A DNA stretch of 64,000 nucleotides from Aquilaria yunnanensis (Eukaryota; Streptophyta; Magnoliopsida; Malvales; Thymelaeaceae), in NCBI GenBank assembly GCA_039654915.1, contig CM077596.1, positions 73,595,751 through 73,659,750 of the forward strand, given 5' to 3'. A model generated the notes under the pieces. That model worked only from the letters and a program-made list of their open reading frames with translations. It ran no database searches and was not told the origin of the DNA. The position numbers and the translations under genes were made by a program. Positions 47,147-59,303 of the stretch are shown here, one piece after another (the first letter of the stretch is position 1; every line of letters starts with the position of its first letter).

Positions 47147-50100
47147 CCTGAAAATAAGGTAAAAGAGAGAATATTAGAAATTCGTTAAGAACTAACAGTA
47201 AATATCATGTGAGTGTGGAGGGAAAAAGAGAAAATGCATGAAACTGAAACATCAAGATAGTAAATAAGCTTGTAAACCTGTAAGAAATCAATTTTTTTAA
47301 GAAAATCTGTGTACACAATATTTTTTGTGGTATTTGGTGGTTGGTCATCTGTTTTTCTGATGAGAATTTTCAGGCCATTCGGTGATGTTGCTCTTGATAA
47401 TGCAACATAAAGTTGTCCATGGCTGAAGATAGGTTCGGGGAGGTAGATTCCAATTCTGTTCAGGGACTGGCCTTGGCTTTTGTTGATTGTCATTGCGTAG
47501 CATAGCTTGATTGGCAGCTGTCTTCTTTTAAATATAAAAGGAAGTCTTGGATCTTTGTGTGTGAGCGAAATCCGTGGAATATATACTTTTTCCCCAATTT
47601 TGGTTCCTGTTATCAATTGGACTTCTATCACCTTTGTTAGCAGCTGTGTCACAATCATTCTTGTGCCGTTACATAAGCCAAGCTGCTGGTTGATGTTTCT
47701 GAGAAGCATAACTGGTGCGCCAACTCTCAGCTTAATTTGATGGTTTGGAAAGCCACTGAAACTGAATGTGTTGAGTAACTCAGTTGGATATAGTACTTCA
47801 GCTTCTCCATGGTCACCAGAGAGGGGAGAAATTGAGTCGGAACTTGTATATATCATGAGGTCGCCATCTAATAGTGATAAGATCTGCTCATTAATGGAAT
47901 CTGCTGTGTCATTCTTTGGACATATTATAGCTCTGTTAGACAGTTGATAAGGGTCTGGATTTTTCAAGCTATTGTCATCATACACAAAGCTGATTAGTTT
48001 CTGAATACCGTTGTTATCATCTTGGATGAGAAATTTTTCTGGTATTTCAATCCATCTAGAATCTTCATTTTCATCACTCATTGACTGACCTATAGCACCA
48101 TCTCCTACTGCAAGAAGCCACTGTGCAAACTCATGTATTTCTGCTCTGTCATTGTGATCAATATCAGGCTGAAGCAGTCTCATATTCTGTTTCAAATAGT
48201 AAATCCTGAAGTATTTCCATAATGTTGATGATACAATTGAAGAGGCTAAAATGTCAGCTTTTGTTCCCAATGGGTTAATAGGAAGTGTCTGCCGAAAGTC
48301 CCCCCCTAGCATGATTGATTTACCTCCAAATAATAATTCTGGTCTCTCAACAATGTCCTGGAGTGTTCTGTTGAGTGTTTCAAAGCATTGCCTATGATTC
48401 ATAGGTGATTCATCCCAGACTATTAAATCAGTTTCGAATAATAATTTTCCTAAGTGTGTTCCTTTTTTTATGCTGCATACTGACTCATCTGTTAAATCCA
48501 GTGGAAGCTTGAAACGTGAATGTGCTGTTCTTCCAGAAGGAAGCAGCAATGATGCGATGCCAGATGAAGCAACAGCAAGAACAATTTTTCCTTGTGCTCT
48601 AAAGCCAGTAATAATTGTTTTCCATAAGAAAGTTTTTCCTGTACCTCCATGACCATAGATAAACATTAGCTGCTGTGTTTTAGTTTGAGATGCATGCATA
48701 ATAATATCATGGATGGTTCTTTGGTCTGAATTAAGCAGTGGAAATAACTTTTCATGTTCTGTTGATAAAGCCTGGATGTCATAGTTTTTCTCCTCCATCA
48801 ACATTTTATTGTTTAATTCTGATAACAATTCAGCAGGAGGCATTGGTAATCCATAATTTATTAGTGAGGTAGAACATGAAGCAAGTAGATTCTCCATTTC
48901 ATATAATGCATAATCATGAAGGTATTGATCATTTAACTCGAGATTGGCATTTGAAAACCTTGATCTATATTTGAAAGCTATATCATCAGTCATTTTTTGC
49001 CAATTATTAGTCCAAAGAGCAACTGGATTTGAAACCTCACAATATAAAAGCATATGGACGAAGAGTGACCTGAGATCTTTTGATGTAGCCCAAACAGATG
49101 CTTCCTTCATGGCGAACTCCCATTCGTTATCATCCTGAAGCAAACCCATTGCCTGACAGGCTAATCTGTGAGTAGGAAAGACAACGTTATTTAATGTTCG
49201 AACATCTACAAATGATTTGCAACCTTTTTGATGAGACAATAACATTCTGAGATAGAATAATTCACCAGAACTTGGGTGGATATAAATTAATCTCCCAATG
49301 GAACTTTTCTTTTTCTGTAATCTGCGAGTCCAAAATTTGCCATTGTTGTGCCAAACATATTCAGTGGGGAAATCAATATATGTCAAGTGTCTTGCAGTAG
49401 GATCAGCAGTGTTTGTCAAAAACCATTCTGTTAGTGTTGTTTTTCTGTTGAGAGGGTTATTCATCACAGATTGTAAATGTTGATTAGAACGAAATGTTAC
49501 TTGCTGCATCATTTCTAAATGCACAGATAAAACTTGCACAGCAGGCTCTCTCATATGTATGTTAAACTCAAACATTCTCCAACATGCTTCGTAAGGACAT
49601 ATATAACGACAATCAAGATAATTTTGAATCTCATTAATCTTGTTTTGTTGAGTATGACTTATATCATAAGAGTCATCAACTGATTTCACAATTTTAGCTC
49701 TAACACGATCTGCCCCTTTTGAGATATACTTGAAGAGATATTTGATAAGCATGCTCCACCCACAGAATTCAACATTAATATGTGCATTAAAGGCTAAACA
49801 TAAGTCAATGTTGTATGGAACAACATATGCATTATCGAATCTAACTCCATGTTTAAGAATAAAGTTAGCTGTATTTCTTCTTCGGTATTGAATATATCCA
49901 TTCTTGTCAAATAGAGTAATTGGCTGATACCTTCTGGGAAAAGATTTTGAGCATGCATTCTCTTGCATACATGGAGCTGTTGGTCTGACCAAACCGCAGG
50001 GGCCATGAATCATGAATTCAGCAACAACAGTATGGGCGTCTGGATTTGCTTCTCTGTCAGGAATCTCAGCTGAAATCATCTTGTCTATGTCTGTTGGCAT

Positions 50101-52372
50101 TTGGATTTTGCTTTTTTCCTCAAGCCACAGCACTGTGTGGCAGTGTGGGAGGCCTCTTTTCTGGAATTCTATAGTATACAGCACTGGAATAGATAATAAA
50201 AGATGTTATGTGGTGGAGGATGAATAAGATATATAAAAAAACATCAAAGCTATAGCAGAATTTAGTTGCAGAAGCACCTGCCGTCACAGTGCCGAAGGGT
50301 TTTTGATCTCGTAAGTAAGCTACAAATTTTTGGACTTTAAGCTCGAAGACTCGGTCAATTATATCTGGTCTATCTTCTGGCTTACTCTGTGGAAATTTCT
50401 GAAGGTGTCTCGTTATTTCAGGCCACTTGACATTACAGGTGAATGTAATGAAAAATTGGGGATTTCCATGGACTCTGCAAATTGCAAGGGCATCTTGATA
50501 ATGCTTGTACATGTAGCGAGGGCCTCCAGTGAAAGAAGCTGGCAATATAATTCGGCCGCCAATATCTGATCCATCTTGGTCGCCTCTTAGGATCGCATCA
50601 TGAATTCCTTGAAAATACTCATTTCTTAAATTTCCCTGGTTAGCTTGAATATAATCCAAACGATCCTGCTCTACACAAATATAAGCATTAACAACATATT
50701 GTTGAAAAAGGCGACCAGCATGTGTTATGAGGGAGAAGGAGTTTAGGCGATCATGGAATTGAAAAGAATAAAACATTCTCATACTCACTCGTCTTCTTTT
50801 ACCCATGGATGCGTGATTAGTCTGAGCAAACCAAATGTCAATTCTAAAACCATCTTCACCAAAAACAAATATAAGAGGGAACTGTAGAGCCATGTATGAA
50901 GGATGCAACTTGTTAATTCTTTGTAAAGCACCATCCTTAAATTGAATCACAATATCATGGTCATTGGTTTTTTTTCCAGTAGATTCAAACACAATTGCAC
51001 CTATGTCATTTGAACTTGGGAGGACATATTGTGATTCACCTCTTTTATGATATAGCCGAATCTGAAATTCTGGAATTTCAGTATTGTTGAATCTATCTCT
51101 TGCTGTTCTCAGAAGTTTGACCAAAACATTATGGTTGTCAAGCATTGTGATCAATTCTGTGATTATGTCAGGTTGCAAAACTGAAGGCTCTTCACGTCTG
51201 AAATGCTGCAATCTATTAGAAACCTCATTATCAGTATCATATATATAAAGCTGCAGAAATCTCGGATCTTCACCTGGTAATGGGCATAAAGAGCCCATTC
51301 TATGAAATACCTGACCCTGCACCTTAAAAACATAGGGCCCTGAGCCATCATTAATCATTTCATCAATCTTTGCTCCAAAAGATGTCATAGCAAACATAGA
51401 ATTATAGGCTCGAATATTATCCCGAAAATGCCTATTTCTGTATAAATTTTTAATCAAATCAGGAGGTTCCTGTGCAGGCTGAAGCGTCACCTTACCACCA
51501 TTACAACATCGACTATACCTAACCTGACCATTGTGAGATAATCGCTTAACCCGTTCATCAAACCAAAATAAAGCATGGCAGTACTGACATTGCTGATCAC
51601 AATCTCCTAAATCAATATACTTAGGTCGAATATCTGAAATCAAAAACAAAAAGAGCAAAAAAAAATTATAATTCGCATAGAATATGCAATGAGTAAGTTT
51701 ATCATAAACCACTGATATACCTTTTGATAATAGATCAGTGTTCTGAGAATGGCCTGATGCTTCAGCGAATGTGCTGTTGAATGAGCATAAAGGAGAAGGG
51801 TTATCCCTAGAAGCTTCAAAGATGTCAATTACCTCAGATTGTGCAGTCATGTACTCTTTTGTTGAACACTGAGAAGACTGATCTGTGATACCCTCAGCAT
51901 GTCCCATAGTAGAAGTTTGAGGTTTTGGAGGAAGTTGGGTGGGTAAAGGTGCATATTGTTGATCACAGAATAAAGAATAACCAGAAGACATTTGGTGGAA
52001 TGCAGTAGTAGTGTTTTTGTCAGCATGACTAAAACCAGAAAGATGTGGGTTGTTGCATTGACTATAGGATGTATCTTTAGAATTAGGGGTTTCAGCTGGC
52101 AGAATTTTCTCCAAAGAACTACTCCTTATCCTAAACAAATCTCTCCTACGCGTATTTTCAAAATGAAAATCATCCACTGAAATTGATTGATTATAATAGT
52201 GTGGCACATGAAGGGAAGTATGTGAATTTGTTTGATCAATGATTCTGTGTCTTTTTTTCTTAGTTGGAGTTGAAGAGCAACCAGTATTTTCGTTTGAACC
52301 AGTAACCATTGTATCATAACATATAATATCAAATTTTTTGTCAAGCAAATTCTCATTCAATCCACTCGCCAT
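47118..52372 (-). CDS. Helitron RepHel (HUH rolling-circle endonuclease plus Pif1-type helicase), 4 exons
   Basis: Exons 52372-51721, 51633-50278, 50183-47278 and 47147-47118 total 4944 nt (1647 aa plus stop), with short GT-AG introns of 87, 94 and 130 nt. Exon 2 carries the N-terminal helitron-like domain (MALQFPLIFVFGEDGF region) and Rep motif 1, FFITFTCNVKWPEI. Exon 3 begins with YTIEFQKRGLPHCH, the HUH metal-binding motif, then the two-tyrosine motif IKYLFKYISKG, the catalytic pair that cuts and joins DNA strands. The rest of exon 3 is a complete superfamily-1 Pif1-like helicase: Walker A GHGGTGKT, Walker B LIVWDESPM, GGDFRQTLP, VGAPVMLLRNI, and the C-terminal INKSQGQSL and YVALSRA motifs. 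No stop or frameshift interrupts the spliced frame. The tiny last exon is inferred from splice sites only; without that splice the frame runs on to 47185. Confidence 0.85.
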
Positions 52373-52379
52373 ATGAATG

Positions 52380-55127
52380 CAAGACTGTTAAGAAAAACTA
52401 TAATATTAGAACGAAATGAAAATGCAACAGCAAATGAGTATTCATAACCGTCATAAATTAGGCAAGGCGTTTGTAGCTAAAAATGAGCATTCATAACTAC
52501 CACAGCAGAAGCAATGCCTTTGCAGGAAAAAAAAACACAACAATAATAAAATAAATAAGTTGACAAAATGAATATAAATAAGGAATCAATTCACAGTCAC
52601 CAGTTGACGTGGGGGCAGATCTTGTTTGAAAAGTGTGAGAGTCTGACAAAGGTAAGAACAGTTCCGTTGTCTCTGGTCACTACAAAATAATGGATAAAAC
52701 AAACAGAAAGAGGTAACAACAGAAATAGTAATAAAGTAATGAGAAAATGAGGTCAAATGGAACAAAGAAGGAGATAAAGAATCAATAAGCGCTATGCAAA
52801 ATCCCCAGTATTAAAGCAAATGGAATATTAAATAGTAAAGTTCTAATAGGTGAAAATAAAAGCTGAGGTAGAGCAACCCACAAAAAACAAAAAGCAAAAA
52901 TAGAAAATGAAACAGCATGAAGCAGACAAAAAAAAAATAACCAAAGACAAAAAGAGCTGATACTAAAGCACCTCATGAACACAGAGGAAGAAGACAAAAA
53001 GAAATGACATAGACAAACAAAATAAGACTATGAACACATCTTCAAGCAATCAATGAGTCAAGTAAATAATAAACACAGATGCATTTAAGACAACAGGGAA
53101 GGACAATGAATGAGAGGAAACAGTTTCGGGTAAAAAACACAGCATATCTTGAAGAATTAATCAGGGGAATTCAAGTCTAACGTTAACCAAACAAATAAAA
53201 CAGGAAACACCAGATAAAACAAAATACATCAACGAAATAAATCAGCAGTAACAAACGACGCAGTACGGCTAAACCAAATAAACAAATAAAATAGAGACAA
53301 AGGGAAAACATAAAGTTATCAGAGGAGGTCAAAAGATGAGAAGATTAAGTACATACCTTGGCAAAAACAAAGAACAGGACTAAGAAGTTACACCAGCATA
53401 ACAGAAGTCGTGAACAGATGAGCAAGAAAGTAGATCCAGATGAACCATGAAGCAAAGCTAAAGCCAAATTACCAATCAACAGGACCTTTATTATGCAATA
53501 AAATTCCTTGGGAATGACAGCAGAGATTATAAAATGCTCTGAATAATGATAGCACCGTCTGAGAACATGGACAAAGAAACAACAATTAATGAGTGATATG
53601 ACACAATAACAAAAGAAAAACAAAAACGTCATGCTAAACGGTGAAGTGTCCACAATACATAAATGCCTCTGGCGAAAGCAAAAGGAATATCCGAGAACAA
53701 CACAAATACCCACACAAACAAACAGACTGACAACCTTAAAAGCCATAATTGTATCAATGTTAAATAGAGACAAAACTCACCGCATAAGTAAAAGGACACA
53801 ACTGGAAAATCCACAAACAAACAGAGAAAATGTACTACAAACACCTATAGTCAGAAGATGAGGGGATTAACATGCACCCTGGCAACCAGAAAGAAAAGGA
53901 CTGAGAAATTCTAGCTGTATGACACGATCTGAAGGCAAATGACTCATCAAAACCACCTTTCATATGGAATAAAATTTCTTGGAAATGACAACACAAATTA
54001 TATAAATGTGTGAACAATGATGAACACCATCTGAGACCATGGATAAAGAAACAGCAATTAATGAATGATATGACAAAATAACAAAACAAAGACAAAAACA
54101 CAATGGTTGCCAGCCAGAAGTCCACAATACATAAATGACGCTGACAACAGGAAAAGGAATTTCCGGGAACAACACACATACCCATACAAACAAACAGATT
54201 CGCAATCTTCAAAGCAAGAATGCACAACAACTCACATACCCATACAAACAACTCACCGCTTAAGCGAAACGGCACAACAACGCAACATTCACAAACAAAC
54301 CGGGAAAATGTGCGACCGACACCTGCAAACAAAGAAAATCATAAAAATATGGAATATATCGCATAAACATGACAGGAAGAGGAAGGGAAAAAAATTAAAT
54401 CATAACAACTAAGCTCTAATACACAAAAAAACCAAATGAATCAGAAACACCCATAAAAAGAGAAGATAAAAAAACCCAATAACATAACACTGACCCTGCT
54501 AACATGAGCAATGTAAAAAACGAAAAGAGCCGGCATAAAACGGAGGTAAAACATTAGGAGAAAGCGACAGAGAATGAGGAACGATCCGTACCTCCTTGGG
54601 TAATAAATAAAGCAAACAAATGAAGATTAGAGGGAAATAATAAACCTCCAACACGAAGATGCAGAACCGAAACCACCAGCGCCAAAGGAAATTGCTGGTC
54701 ACAACGAACAGACAACGAAACCAAAGGGAACTGCTCGTCAGAATGAAGATTAGAGGGAATTGCTGGTGACAACGAAACACAACGAAGCAAAACGAAACTC
54801 CAAAACGAAACCAATACCGCGAAAACAACAGCCCAGTCAAAATCAACACACAATAAACTCCAACGGTCATAAAAACGCACACTGACAAAAGCAACAGCAC
54901 AAATTCCAACCAGCACAAAGTGAATTGGGTCAGGACGCAGAAAGCCAGCCCAACAGCTAACGAAAAAAACATAACAGGCGGCCCAAACAACCCAGCAACC
55001 CAACAGGCGAAAGAACCAGCTAGCAGCCCATAGGAATTAAAAGGGCAAAAGCGTCCGGCCACTGTTTTTCACTGTAGCTTCAACAGTTCCGCGTCACGGG
55101 TTTTAGAATTTAGTTTAATGAGGTATG
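52380..55127. other. 5' non-coding region of the Helitron
   Basis: A 2.7-kb A-rich (plus strand) region upstream of RepHel. It contains a tandem duplication of about 475 bp and smaller repeats (GAATGAAGATTAGAGGGAAT twice near 54620 and 54745). The minus-strand frames here (53345-54332, 54499-55062) are low-complexity Phe/Leu/Val-rich readings without motifs. The promoter of RepHel must lie here but no box is certain. Confidence 0.55.
53330..54330. repeat. 475-bp tandem duplication in the Helitron
   Basis: Two copies (about 53330-53830 and 53850-54330) share GTCCACAATACATAAATG (starts 53648 and 54120, period 472), AATGA(G/A)TGATATGACA and many other blocks in order, with moderate divergence. 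Confidence 0.75.
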
Positions 55128-55908
55128 AAAGGTCCGTACGTGTGTGTGTGTGTGTGTTAAATAATTGTAAAAGAGCTACTGATTTGTAATTTATAATTGT
55201 AAAAGAGCTACTGATTTGGGCATTAAATTACTAAAACATTAATTATAATTTATATTAATTTTTTATTTGTACATACGGTTCTCTACTTATCCAAATAGTA
55301 TATATGTAGGTTAATTGCAGCTGTGGCCCTCAACCTTTATTATTGTATGAATTTGGACCCTAATATCAATTTCTTGCATAGAAAATTCCTAATCTCGTTT
55401 AAGTGTTCCATTTTTTGGACTTTTTGTGGATGGAAAACATAAATATGGAAAAAAACTGCCATAGTGGCACAAACTTGATCGCCATTAGCTACAAAGGCTC
55501 GATAAATCATAAACACCCACACATGTGTCAACTACTATCGATGACATGATAAAGGAACCCAAAAATAAAAGAACCTAATGGAGAGGCAACCCCAGAACCT
55601 ATGCTATTCCCATTTCTTCCCAATCACTCCCCCCCTCCTCCACCAGCATGGCTTGCTCTTGTATTTCTTCTGTGGGTACTGCCTAAAATACCCATCCATT
55701 TCCAACACTCATTTGACCCGAACCCCTTCCTTATCCAAGTCGTAGAGCCAACTTCTTAAACATCCCAAACTTAAGCATGTCAATGATGCACTTACAGAGG
55801 TTATCAAACAACATTAACAATGCCACGTTGACTTAAATAAAGCAGTAATCATAGCTTAGCTCACTACATACATACCTCAACTTGGAGAAGGGATTGGTTT
55901 TTGTCGGC

Positions 55909-57240
55909 TCAAACCTTTTTTCCATGACGTCGTAAATAAACAAGTTCAACCCACCTGCCAAAACCAGCAAATTCCCACATAAAAATGATCTTAGATACCA
56001 TTTGAGTGCCCAAAGTTCTAAACTTTGCTAGAATAACATCCTCCTCAATAGCCCAAATTTCCTCTAGAAGATGATGCAACACAATGCCGCGATTAGAGAA
56101 GAGAAATTTCCTGGTGGTAATTTCTAACTTGGTGAACAACTGCATTTTTTTTTGTTGATTACGAGTGTAAAGGGGCAGGGCCGAGCTCGAGCCCATCTTA
56201 TCAATACTATCTGGGCTCAAGCTTGAATTGTTTGAGCTTGAATTTTGAGTCTTGAGGAGGGGGCTTGATCTCTGCCATAAGCCCACGAGGCTCAAATTAC
56301 AATTATGACTTAGATGTACGAAGTTAACATTTGAGGACTAATATGGCAAAAACACAGTCTCAGGGACCAAACTTGTAATTATTCCTAATGCTCCCCTAGA
56401 AAGAAAAAGGAAAAGAAAAACCTTCAAGAAAGACCTTTAGAATTTGATAATTGTCACTTGAAGTTATTGAACTTTCTTGTCACTTAATCCAACCCCTATC
56501 TCCAAATGTTCAATCCTAGACCTGTTCACCTATGGCTCGAAGAACGGACTCAAACCACTGGATTCTTAGAAAACCAACAGCAATGGCGGCAATCAATGTC
56601 GGCCTTTGGTGGAGAAGCCACACTTCAATCAAGGCGGAGAATTTATGCTTTCCTTGCTGACCATATATGTAATCAGACAAAAGGCTGCAATTGAAGGCAC
56701 AACCGATGAAGCATCCTGATAGTTTTATCTTGTGGGTGTCGGGACCACTGTGATGCTAGTTAAGCTTTCAGTATAAGGAGTATAGGGATCGATACAAGCT
56801 CCGACAGAGATAGGATAAGGAAACATAAGGGGATAAGGGAGAAAAAGGAGAAAGTTAGGGTTTTTGTTGGTTTGGGCTAAGTTGGGCTCACTTTAGGGCA
56901 CATGGAGTCAAGGAAATTAGGCCTGATGGGATATTATATGAAGGCTTAATTGGGATCGATAAGATATAAGGCCGAATCTTACCAAGTCCGGGCTTAGCTT
57001 GTTTAAGTACCGAGCTTGAAAATAGGCTCAAACTCGAGCTTAAGCTCAGGTAGCCTAATAAAAACCCTACCCATTTACACCTATAGTGTTGATGATCTTA
57101 GAGTTAGGAAGAACAGAGGTGATGTCAAGAAGAGGTGGGATTTGCCACACCTAGTGACACCCAGGATGACAAGGAGCTTTTCACTTACCAAGCGGCCACC
57201 AAGGGTGACGATAGAGGAGTGCATGCAAAGGCAAAAGTGG
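55909..57240 (-). pseudogene. Captured gene fragment of unknown family, split by a hAT element
   Basis: On the minus strand, 56150-55909 reads QLFTKLEITTRKFLFSNRG, then VLHHLLEEIWAIEEDVILAK and WEFAGFGRWVELVYLRRHG without stops, with coding-like composition. It is interrupted at 56160 by a hAT insertion, and coding-like sequence resumes at 57094-57240 beyond it. I do not recognise the parent gene. The position between MULE ends suggests Pack-MULE cargo. No start codon of its own was found; the ATG at 56295 lies inside the hAT. Confidence 0.4.
56160..57085. mobile_element. Non-autonomous hAT-type element, 926 bp
   Basis: The left end TACGAGTGTAAAGGGGCAGGG-like sequence pairs with the reverse complement of the right end (TATAGGTGTAAATGGGTAGG). 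Flanks TTGTTGAT (56152-56159) and GTGTTGAT (57086-57093) match at 7 of 8 positions. Subterminal parts repeat GAGCTTGA / CTCGAGCTTAAGC phrases. There is no transposase. Confidence 0.65.
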
Positions 57241-57566
57241 TGACAAGGGAGGGGGAGAAAGAAGAGGTTTGAGTGGTGAGGGACTAGGGCGATAGAGATA
57301 TTTGCAGGATTCTTTTATTTTATTTTTTTCATTTTTTACTTTCTTTTCCATGTTATCGATAATAGTTGATATTTAGGTAGATGTTTATGATTTATTATGC
57401 CATTATGGCTAATGGTAGTCAACTTTATGTGACTGTGGTTTTTTTTTTCCATCCATACTAATGGTTTTCATCCACAAAAGGGTCAACATGAAACACTTAA
57501 ACAAGATTAGAGATTTCCTATTACAAGAAATATATTGAGTTTAGGATCTAAAATGGTATAATAATA

Positions 57567-57858
57567 CTCCCTCCGTCCCAATTTACTTGAAACGTATTTT
57601 TTTTTTTGATGTCTCAAAAAGTTGAAACGTTTCCTCTTTTGAAAAAGTTTAAACAATTAAATTATTATTTTACACAAAACCCAATAAAAACTCTTTTTTT
57701 AATCTCCACTCAATCTCTCACTGCACAAAACCCAACAAAGAATATTTTCTTTTTTAATCATTATTTAAATTTTTATTACATAAAAAAATAACACAAATTA
57801 CATACACTTTAATCTCTGTGCCCAGAGAAACGTTTTAAGTAAATTGGGACGGAGGTAG
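57567..57858. mobile_element. Stowaway MITE, 292 bp
   Basis: Nearly perfect inverted ends, CTCCCTCCGTCCCAATTTAC and CTACCTCCGTCCCAATTTAC (reverse complement of the right end), each running on through TTGAAACGT / TTAAAACGTTT. TA duplications flank it (57565-57566 and 57859-57860). It inserted into the right end of MULE no. 4. Confidence 0.9.
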
Positions 57859-57890
57859 TAAAAGATTAGGAACCATGATGCAATTGACCC

Positions 57891-58372
57891 ATATTCTTGA
57901 CTAGTTAACACTATCAAAAAGAGAAAGGTACAGGTAGATTTTAAAACCTACAAATGACCTCCTGTTATCATTATGGAACTCCATTTGAAACATTAAAAAA
58001 GAATCAAATGAATCAAATTTTGATATCAAATTAAATTATATATGACAAAATTAATTATCTTAACATATACGTAGTTAACCATTAAAAATATTAATCTCGC
58101 ACTAATAATAATGTTAAATAAGGTATTCAGACCACAAAACAAGCCCTATTTTTTAGTACTTCAATTTTCCAAAAAAATCATAGAAACTTTTTAAGTTTTC
58201 TATGCAACTAAAGTGAATGACACTTAAGATACAACATAAAGGAGATATAACTAAGGCATATATATTGGTTTAAGTGACAAGTTTGATTACGTTTCATATA
58301 CACATACAAAAAGGAGATATGATATTCTTAAACTTTTTGAAATAATATAGATCCCACTCTCTTTATGGAACA
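57891..58372. other. Spacer between two MULEs, no gene
   Basis: AT-rich sequence with no recognisable gene or repeat end. Confidence 0.5.
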
Positions 58373-58381
58373 TAGGAAATA

Positions 58382-59294
58382 GGTCAAAATGCATATATAG
58401 TCCTCCAACTTTGCTGACTCAAGCGATTTAGTCATTTAATTTCAACTCAGTGTGAATTAGTCCCTCAAATTTAAAAAATTGAGCGAGTTAGTCCCTCGGT
58501 GTACGGAATGACAAACAACGTTTTTTTTTGTCTCCTCACAGTCAGCTTATTTCTCCAGTGCCACTCGATCTCTTCCCCGTTGGCGTTGACTTCTTTTTCC
58601 TGCCAATCTCTTTCTTCCCCTCACTGTCAACCCCCTTACTATCAGCCTCGCCTTTCCTCCCATCGCGTCGGTTTGGTCTTCCTTCTCCCATTGGTCTTGC
58701 ATCTCCTCCCATTGGTCCCTTGCTACTTGAACAACCATTTCACCAGGAGCTGGAGTCAATTCGTTAATTAGCTTGCCAGAGTGGGAGCTGATGTGAATGC
58801 CAAAAGTGGGAGCTGATTGGAGCGTTGGAAGTGGGAGCATTGGGCTCGATTTCACAAATGGAAGAGAGAACGCGGGTTGAAGCTTCTAGAATTGTTAAAG
58901 GAGGAGCGAAACAAAACCAGATCTATTGGAGGCGAGACCGTAATTCACATCTCTACAGAATTGATTGATTCACTAACCGAGAGCGGGAGCGGGAGCGTCG
59001 AGGTCGATTTCATCAATTCATCAGGTGTTGGAGTTGATTCACATCTCTGTTGAAGAGCGCCCGGCCGCCGGCCCCAGACGTTTGTTTTTAAGATGCTCGA
59101 ACAAATGGCGTTAAGTCAGAAGGTTTCAAGCTGGACGCTTTCTATCATATGTGGACTAAATCATTTAGTTTAGTAAACTTTAGGGACAACACGCTTAATC
59201 TGGAAAGTTAAAGGACTAACTCACACTAAGTCAAACAAAAAGGACTAACTTGCTCGAATTTGCCAAGTTAGAGGACCATATGCGCATTTTGGCC
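58382..59294. mobile_element. Mutator-like element no. 5, 913 bp
   Basis: Outer tips GGTCAAAATGCATATATAGT and GGCCAAAATGCGCATATGGT (reverse complement of the right end), with inverted similarity over about 130 bp each. Flanks TAGGAAATA (58373-58381) and TAGGGAATA (59295-59303) match at 8 of 9 positions. The GC-richer interior (58540-59090) has overlapping open frames on both strands and a duplicated phrase ATTCACATCTCT, and may be captured exon sequence, but I recognise no family. Confidence 0.8.
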
Positions 59295-59303
59295 TAGGGA
59301 ATA

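Larger units (their letters stand above)
44358..55128 (-). mobile_element. Autonomous-looking Helitron, about 10.8 kb
   Basis: It encodes the two hallmark proteins, a RepHel (47118-52372) and an RPA1-like protein (45006-47146), both on the minus strand and open after splicing. The 3' side has the Helitron-type hairpin ACCGCGGCAACGCGCAGGT (minus strand of about 44368-44386) followed 6 nt later by CACTAC, close to the canonical CTRR end but with C as last base. The 5' end is taken as TC at 55128 (minus strand TCATACCTCATTAAAC) by analogy with plant Helitron starts. Helitrons make no target duplication, so this boundary is an estimate. Both coding frames are free of stops, so the copy may be young or even active. 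Confidence 0.8.
55309..57890. mobile_element. Mutator-like element no. 4 with nested insertions
   Basis: Inverted ends are collinear over about 250 bp. The left end has CTAATCTCGTTTAAGTGTTC (about 55391) and the reverse complement of the right end CTAATCTTGTTTAAGTGTTT; both continue through a TTTGTGGATG block, and their outer tips read GGTTAATTGCAG and GGGTCAATTGCATC. The 9-bp duplication is not clear. A Stowaway (57567-57858) splits the right end and a hAT (56160-57085) splits the interior. A minus-strand gene fragment lies at 55909-56150. Confidence 0.6.

Noticed and set aside
53345..55062. Several 142-187 aa minus-strand frames rich in Phe, Leu, Val and Cys
   Set aside because: They are the reading of an A-rich plus strand (T-rich minus strand) with duplicated blocks; no start context, splice logic or family motif.
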